From the NCBI RefSeq assembly GCF_904849725.1, contig NC_058523.1, positions 167,134,689 through 167,198,688 on the forward strand: a stretch of DNA of 64,000 bases. The letters run 5' to 3'. The notes beneath the pieces were generated by a model. It did no database searches, was not told where the DNA came from, and worked only from the letters and a program-made list of their open reading frames with translations. This DNA is from Hordeum vulgare subsp. vulgare (Eukaryota; Streptophyta; Magnoliopsida; Poales; Poaceae). Below are positions 59,391 to 64,000 of this stretch, piece by piece. The stretch's first letter is position 1, and each line of letters opens with the position of its first letter. Made by a program: the position numbers and the translations under genes.

Positions 59391-60698
59391 CTCTATGTTA
59401 GTGTGACCTTGTTAGTGATTCCATGCTATGCCTAGATAGGTTGATCTTGTCCTAGTGAGTGTGCAGGTGTAGATGATACCAAATATGGTAGCTTCTACAG
59501 GTGATGATAGACACTTGTAGCTTATAGGAACTCTTGGTGATATTTTCGAGCTAGCCTTGTGCATTATTGTTACATGCAACTACCTATGTGTGATATATGG
59601 TTTTGGGGTAGAACCATCCGAGGAATCCATTGGTGCAATCATATTTCACTTTAGAGCAACTTCACAGAACTGTTATTTTCTGATGTGATGCCATGTTTAG
59701 TGCTTTACATTAGGTGGTTCCTTGGCCCTTTGTGGATGATTCCTTGATGGAGTGTTAGTGGGTGAACCCCTCTACAGCATGGGACATTTATTTTGTTCTT
59801 AGGTTTTTGTATGCACCTATTGTGCCCTGTCAAAATGGGTACTTGGCTGAATCTGTCAGACTTGTGAAAACCTGAGAATTTCACTAAGTGTGGGAATCTG
59901 GAGTTATTTTGTTCCCCTGTTGTATTGTGTGAATTAGCTCCTGTGTTGGGAATTAGCCCATGCAACAAACTAATGTTTGTGAGATTTTATGATTGTTTAG
60001 CTCCCTGTTAAATTTCATGCTTATACACCTCTTGTAGATATCATTTTGGAGGCTGCCAAAAGGCTTCAGAGCATAAGCAGCTGGTGAAAATCTATGATTT
60101 TCACGAAGTCCCAAACTGTGATATTTTGTCCAAGTTAGTGTCTATAGATCTGCTCATGGATGATTCCTTTACCTTAGCTTCTTGTCCAGGGTTGTAGTGC
60201 TTTTGGATGGCTTTAGTTTCATGCCTTGTTTGAGTTATTTATAGGGTTGTAGCTGCTATAGAACTTGTAGTCAAACTACTATGTTGCTGTTAAAGACATA
60301 TTGTCTGTTGGTATTGTTTTGAAGCTTGAGTGGGCATTGTTGATGGTGTGGTGTGTTCCCAAGAACCATCCCACTTATAATTTCTTGCTTGATCATGTGG
60401 CAACCTGGTTACACCAGGGAGTGCCCATTAGAGTGTGTTTGTGGTTGTTTTGAACCGCGGGCCTTTGTAACTTGTTTTGTAGTTTCCAGTTGATCTATGA
60501 CTCCGTTCATTACGTTCTTTATATGTTTTTGCATCGCTTTATCATAATGCACATGTTCATCCCATATTCATGCATGTCAAGATAACTTAATATGAGGTTC
60601 TGTCCAAAATTCAATTAACTAAACGAATGCATTGAAAGTGACTAGAATAGTGATGCCTGCTCCCTTCTTCACACATTCATCATATTGACTGTTGCATT
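59391..60698 (+). other. Giant LTR, featureless interior
   Basis: No coding or structural signal recognised over about 1.3 kb; T-rich, GT-biased sequence as expected for an intron or noncoding LTR interior. Confidence 0.5.
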
Positions 60699-62197
60699 AT
60701 GTTTTGCCGGTGTTCATTGGTTGTTATCTTATCTTGGGTAGCATCGGGAACGGAGAGCGAGTACGTGGATTCTGGAGAGTACATGCAGGAAGAACAAGAG
60801 CAGTTCCAAGCTGAAGACATCACAGGCAAGATGACCGTGACCTTGACACCGTTCCTAGCTTTGTTATGCTTAGAATCACGTATCCTTTGTTACATGATCG
60901 CTGCCTACCACTTAATATAAATGCCACCTATCTTTACCATGAACCCCAAACACCTCCCTGTCCTAGCAAATATTGTTTGGCTAAGTAGGCTTGCTTAACC
61001 CCTAATTTATAGCTTTGCTAGTTGCAGGTGCCAGCTGTCCCATGTGATAACATGGGTATTTTGATATCACTATGTCAACTACTATTTAATTAATGCACCA
61101 ATATACTTGGTAAATAATGGAAGGCCTAGCCTTTTGCCGGGTGATTTGTTCCGTTGTTGCCGCCTTAGTTTCGGCTACCAGTGTTTGATTCCATAACTGA
61201 TCACTCCTAACATGTTCGGGGTTGTTATGGGGACCCCCTTGATAAATCGTGTAGTGTTAAGGCTTGTTTGGCAGCACCCAACATTGGTTTTAATCTTCTA
61301 ATAACCTAATAATAATTTGCATAGGGAATAGATACCCCGAGGTTTTAGTCAACAACCCGGGCCAGTGCTCCTCATGAGTGTTGGTCCAAACTAGAGCACT
61401 GTGCGGGGCCACCTCAGGGCAACTTGAGTGATTTCTATCAGGCCACTGTATGCGTCGCTTATCCGTCGTGTTTTGAGAATGAGATACCTGGCTCCTATCG
61501 GGATTGTCCACACGTTGGGTGGTCTTGCCTGATTTATCTTACCTTAGCAATATATCTTGCGTATAGGGATTCCGGTGAAACTTTGGGGAGACGGTTTTCC
61601 TCTAAGGTATCCGACGAGATCGCGAGTTTCGTGATAGAGGATTACTTTGCGGCCCATGGCAGTTTGTGATGGACTAGTTGGAGCACCCCTGCAGGGATAA
61701 TCTTTCGGAAAGCCGTGCCCACGATGATGTGGCAAATATGGATATTTTGTTAACATCCAGTTCTAGACAACTTAACGTAACTCTAATAAAACTGCCAATT
61801 GTGTGCGTAACCGTGACTGTCTCTTTCAGAGAACAGTCTCTGATCGAGAACACGGTGGGGTTATGTCTGACGTAAGTAGGTATTCAGGATCACCTAGTGA
61901 TAAATTTAGTCTTCGATCGCTCTCGTAGACCACCATATGACTACTCTGATCATCGTAAGGTAGCCACCATATATGCTTAGGTTGCTGCAAACCCATACAC
62001 TTATCCCTCCTCACCCATTAGCCTGGCTAGATTCGATACCAAGGTCATTCGAATGTTGAGTCCCCGTGGCACACAAATTACTACAAACACCAACAGGTAC
62101 AGGTACGCCTGACGCAGGAGATCCTGATGACAGTCAGCTAAAGTGGGAGTTTGATGAGGACTCTTACAGACTGTACGTGAACTATCCGGAGGACTGA
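60699..62197 (+). other. Possible two-exon acidic ORF inside the giant LTR
   Basis: An open frame from ATG 60699 contains a strongly acidic segment, TESEYVDSGEYMQEEQEQFQ then AEDITG. At 60825 it meets cacag|gcaag, a GC-type or mutated GT donor. An acceptor caacag ends at 62096; a second in-frame one (gtacag) ends at 62102. Joined in phase, the frame continues through 32 codons (DDSQLKWEFDEDSYRLYVNY near the end) to TGA 62195-62197. The phase match and coding-like composition on both sides suggest real exons. No known domain is recognised. Confidence 0.4.
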
Positions 62198-62463
62198 GGC
62201 CGTGGTCGTGATCGTGGGGCGAGCATGCGGGATTTCATAGTTTTACTTGTTTCATGTTGTCCGTAGCGAGACTAAACTATGCTTTGAATAATGTGTGTGT
62301 GTAAGCTTAATGCCTTACTCTTATGAGATGGCAAGTGTATGCCCTACTTGTCACTCTTTCAGTTATGATTATCTCGCTTGAGAAACGCTTAGATGCGCCC
62401 CTTTCCCTTCTGAGGCCTCGCCAACAAAATAGGAAAGGGTCGCATCTTAGTCGTTACACCCTC

Positions 62464-62700
62464 CTTGAGCCTAGCTCTAAAGGCACAGGCAGGGAGGTGC
62501 CCCCAAGCCGCGGTGCGTGGAGCCAGCTGCCCTGCTCGCGGAAGGACTACGTAAGGCCGAACCCACGGGCCTCAGGAGGATGAGTCCAATGCCGCGACAA
62601 GACGCAAGCAGCATGGATCACGCGCGACGACCACGCTGGAGGCGTGGGCGTCGGGGGCCAGGCCTCACGAGGCGCCCTCAAGCACAAGGGGGCTTAAACT
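62464..62700 (+). other. Tail of the GC-rich gypsy-type element
   Basis: GC-rich DNA like 56333-57318 resumes after the giant LTR. It ends near a purine run aagcacaagggggcttaaa (62679-62697), which could be its PPT, but no LTR follows. Confidence 0.5.
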
Positions 62701-63361
62701 ATTCTGCGAGGTAATTTTTTGGATTTACAACCTGTGCTTCCCTCTGCGAAGGGCCTATCTGCTACCTTTACTTCTAGTACTTACCTTTATGTAAGAGTCG
62801 TGGTGATCTTCACCATTTCCTTTATCTCGCCTTTATCTTTTGGTAAGAGTCATGTGTTGGGGAATGATCTAAATAAATATATCCACTCGGATGTGGGTGA
62901 TCATGAGTTATTATTGTTGACATTACCCTTGAGGTAAATAGTTGGGAGGCAAAATTATAAGCCCATATCTTTCTTTGTGTCCAATTGAAGCTTTGACTTC
63001 ATAGGTACCGCATGAGTGTTAGCAATCATGAAAGACCATAAGATGATTGAGTATGTGGATTTGCTTTGCAAGCTCTTATATTGACTCTTTCCTATGTTGC
63101 GATAAATTGGAATTTCTTCAATGAATGAAATCATAGTTTGTTAGTTCTCAATAGAGTTCTTGATTCATATTTTCCCTTGTGAATGAATTGTTACTCGAGC
63201 ATAAGATATTCTATGTCTATATGTGTTGCTGTTCTAAAGATAACCATGACGCCTTCATGTCCGTATTATATTTTATCGACGCCTCTATCTCTAAACATGT
63301 GGGCATATTTATCGATCTCGGTTTTTGCTTGAGGACAAGCGGTGTCTAAGCTTGGGGGACT
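62701..63361 (+). other. Fatima-like 3' noncoding region with conserved 22-mer and PPT
   Basis: Contains tgcttccctctgcgaagggc plus ct (62735-62756), identical to 45050-45071. Before the LTR, gcttgaggacaagc (63330-63343) is followed by the PPT taagcttgggggactt. No coding signal. Confidence 0.75.
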
Positions 63362-64000
63362 TGATACGTCCATTTTGCATCATGCTTTTATGTCGATATT
63401 TATTGCATTATGGGATGTTAATACACATTATGGTACAATACTTATGCCTTTTCTCTCTTATTTTACAAGGTTTACATGAAGAGGGAGAATGTCGGCAGTT
63501 GGAATTCTGGACCCGAAAAGGAGCAAATCTGAGAGACCTATTCCGCACAGCTCCAAAAGTCCTAAAAATTTACGGAGAATTATTTTGGAATATATAAAAA
63601 ATATTGGGCGATAGAAATACCAGAGAGGACCCACGAGGATGTCACAAGCTAGGAGCGCAACCTACCCCCCTAGCCACGCCCTGCAGGCTTGTGGGCCCCC
63701 TGGCAGGCCTCCGGTGCCCATCTTTTGACATATGAAGTGTTTTCACCTGGAACGGATCATATCAGAGATTTCGGGATGACGTCCCGCATTCTCAAGGCGG
63801 AACTTCGACAGAACCAATCTAGAGCTCCGGTGGAGCTATTCCGTCGGGGAAACTTCCCTCCCGTTGGGGGAAATCGAAGCCATCGTCATCACCAACTATC
63901 CTCTCATCGAGAGGGGGTCAATCTCAATCAACATCTTCATCAACACAATCTCGTCTCCAAACCCTAGTTCATCTCTTGTAACTGATCTTTGTCTCGAAAC
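63362..64000 (+). repeat. Fatima-like 3' LTR, cut by window end
   Basis: tgatacgtccattttgcatc onward, parallel to 51146-51800; 639 of about 1525 bases are present. The 92-codon open frame at 63689-63967 is an LTR shadow. Confidence 0.9.

Larger units (their letters stand above)
57324..62458 (+). repeat. Giant 5.1 kb solo LTR (Sukkula-like LARD type)
   Basis: Starts TGTAACA and ends CGTTACA, so the termini are inverted over 6 bases (TGTAAC/GTTACA). Flanks are ccctg (57319-57323) and ccctc (62459-62463), a 4-of-5 TSD match. The flanking GC-rich DNA is of one kind on both sides. No second LTR, PBS or PPT lies within, so it is a solo LTR. Triticeae LARD elements such as Sukkula have LTRs of this size; the family name is inference. 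It contains a TATA/CT-rich promoter, two tRNA-like units, a GT-rich tract and exon-like coding segments. Confidence 0.65.
55395..62700 (+). mobile_element. GC-rich gypsy-type element of unknown family, 3' LTR missing
   Basis: Pieces 55395-57323 and about 62464-62700. A 5' LTR starting tgttctcgg and an adjacent PBS-like site are present. The internal region encodes no pol. gtcgg (55390-55394) is the expected left TSD, but no right LTR copy or matching TSD is found before Fatima-like sequence resumes, so a deletion probably removed the right end. The right limit is approximate. Confidence 0.6.
51146..64000 (+). mobile_element. Fatima-like Athila-lineage gypsy element, 3' end outside the window
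   Basis: 5' LTR, tRNA-Asp-type PBS, gag, protease and partial RT are followed by a foreign insertion at 55395. Its own 3' noncoding region resumes by about 62720, then comes a PPT and the 3' LTR from 63362 to beyond the window end. The pol part after the RT catalytic box is missing. The Fatima name is from memory of LTRs starting tgatacgtccattttgcatc. Confidence 0.85.

Noticed and set aside
1..64000. A host gene or a novel non-transposon system
   Set aside because: Most of the window is assigned to LTR elements by termini, TSDs or motifs. The leftover stretches show no host-gene structure beyond the LTR-internal ORF noted above.

Overview
The window is plant nuclear DNA made almost entirely of nested LTR retrotransposons. 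The families (BARE-1/WIS/Angela-type copia, Sirevirus copia, several Athila-lineage gypsy elements with tRNA-Asp primer sites, a giant 5.1 kb LTR) and the nesting style point to a Triticeae grass (wheat, Aegilops or barley). No host protein-coding gene was recognised. Family names such as Angela, WHAM, Sabrina, Fatima and Sukkula are from memory; structural calls rest on termini, target-site duplications (TSDs), primer sites (PBS), polypurine tracts (PPT) and protein motifs read in the sequence.

Layout. 1-9741 is the 3' part of a Sirevirus copia element: integrase, RT and RNase H (RT catalytic YVDD changed to YVDY), an internal promoter-like block, a broken env-like ORF, several PPTs and a complete 3' LTR. 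It ends inside 9742-11481, a decayed gag of another Sirevirus-type element. That gag is cut at 11482 by a gypsy-like element carrying a plant coiled-coil 'putative gypsy type transposon' gene (11482-12792, resuming 47664-51145). An Angela-type copia element (12793-47663) splits this gene.

The Angela element is itself broken twice. A minus-strand Athila-lineage element, N2 (14379-30787, TSD aggtg), sits in its 5' LTR. A second minus-strand copy of the same family, N3 (21326-29612), sits in the 5' LTR of N2. A plus-strand Athila-type element (37441-47006, TSD tgagg) sits in the Angela 3' LTR. The deepest nest has five levels.

From 51146 to the window end is a Fatima-like Athila element with 5' LTR, decayed gag-protease-RT and the start of its 3' LTR. 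It is interrupted at 55395 by a GC-rich gypsy-type element of unknown family, which is interrupted by a 5135 bp solo LTR (57324-62458).

How the parts work together. N2, N3 and the 37441-47006 element encode only gag and a retropepsin-like protease (the last adds an intact env-like/Athila ORF1-type protein), so any mobility would need RT, RNase H and integrase from autonomous relatives. The least expected signals are: promoter-plus-leader-intron-like blocks directly upstream of the env-like ORFs in two unrelated elements; two tRNA-like Pol III cassettes and a possible spliced acidic ORF inside the giant LTR; a 22 bp noncoding motif identical between two different Athila-lineage elements; and repeated primer-binding-site copies at the end of the N3 LTR.
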